Assembly (NCBI GenBank): GCA_934098515.1
Contig: CAKOOK010000023.1
Coordinates: forward strand, 1-7,163
DNA length: 7,163 bases
Direction of reading: 5' to 3'
Source: an uncultured Bacilli bacterium
Lineage (GTDB): Bacteria > Bacillota_I > Bacilli_A > RF39 > UBA660
Shown one piece after another: positions 7,077 through 7,163 of the stretch. The first letter of the stretch is position 1, and every line of letters begins with the position of its first letter. Under the pieces are notes generated by a model. It was not told the DNA's origin. It saw nothing but the letters and a program-made list of their open reading frames with translations, and searched no databases. The position numbers and the translations under genes are program-made.

Positions 7077-7136
7077 ATTTAACAACCTTACTTCCGGACA
7101 CTTTTTTAAATATATTAAAAGAGTACTTTTTAACAT
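7068..7136 (-). CDS. Possible 22-codon leader peptide ORF (doubtful)
   Basis: ATG at 7136 opens a 22-residue frame beginning MLKSTLLIYL, with six Leu in total, and ending in TGA inside the 5' arm of the terminator at 7047-7076. AGAGGTG lies upstream (7148-7154) with somewhat long spacing of about 11 bases. A stop codon ending inside a terminator stem is the geometry of leader-peptide attenuation, but the length is easily reached by chance, no run of one codon stands out, and the ATG falls in the loop of another hairpin. I recognise no homologue. Confidence 0.15.
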   Translation of the reverse strand: MLKSTLLIYLKKCPEVRLLNDV

Positions 7137-7147
7137 TCGTACTCTTT
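7110..7147 (-). terminator. Terminator-like hairpin at the end of the upstream gene
   Basis: On the minus strand AAAGAGTAC (7139-7147) is perfectly complementary to GTACTCTTT (7118-7126), with a 12-base loop, followed by TTTTAATATATTT. The nine-bp stem is convincing; the U tract is broken by A. It is the first of two tandem terminators ahead of dacB. Confidence 0.55.
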
Positions 7148-7163
7148 CACCTCTCTAAATTGA
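7130..7163 (-). other. Extreme 3' end of an unseen upstream gene (frame unresolved)
   Basis: Only about 30 bases are visible. One frame reads QFREVKEYEC and stops at TAA (7130-7132), inside the loop of the hairpin. Another reads NLER and stops at TGA (7147-7149), exactly at the hairpin base, which fits better if the hairpin is that gene's terminator. In B. subtilis the scpA/scpB genes lie just upstream of this cluster, so the end of an scpB-like gene is possible, but too little is seen to call it. Confidence 0.25.

Noticed and set aside
1..7163. CRISPR arrays, tRNA or rRNA genes, insertion sequences
   Set aside because: I saw no regularly spaced repeats, no tRNA-like cloverleaf, no transposase frame and no flanking inverted repeats.

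Overview
The window is strongly AT-rich, and every gene I can support lies on the minus strand. Gene content points to a low-GC Gram-positive bacterium of the Firmicutes/Bacilli type. It carries the dacB-spmA-spmB-rluB order known from Bacillus subtilis, a surface protein with a sortase-type C-terminus, and a secreted protein with a SipW/TasA-type signal. Trp codons checked are TGG and no gene has an in-frame TGA, so the standard bacterial code applies. A gut Bacilli lineage is my inference; the sequence alone does not fix the taxon.

Layout in transcription order, from right to left. Positions 7163-7047 hold the extreme 3' end of an unseen upstream gene and two terminator-like hairpins, the second ending in an eight-U run that abuts the dacB start region. 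Positions 7028-2973 hold a compact five-gene operon: dacB (D,D-carboxypeptidase), spmA and spmB (membrane proteins), rluB (23S rRNA pseudouridine synthase) and an RlmCD/TrmA-family m5U methyltransferase. Neighbours overlap by 7, 14 and 17 bases, or are 23 bases apart. After a gap of about 110 bases comes a 707-residue cell-wall-anchored protein (2861-738) with its own promoter and terminator. A 198-base gap follows, then a second surface or secreted protein that starts at 539 and runs off the left edge.

The most striking feature is in the 198-base gap. The left-edge gene has a near-consensus sigma-A-type promoter (TGGACA, 16 bp, TATAAT) whose spacer contains an uninterrupted run of nine G (coding strand), very unusual in such AT-rich DNA. 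This is the architecture of slippage-driven promoter phase variation, in which gain or loss of a G changes the -35/-10 spacing and so expression. It suggests on/off or graded control of a secreted, possibly fibre-forming protein beside a wall-anchored beta-helix protein. The right side is conserved housekeeping (peptidoglycan trimming and ribosome modification). The left side is a surface-protein module.
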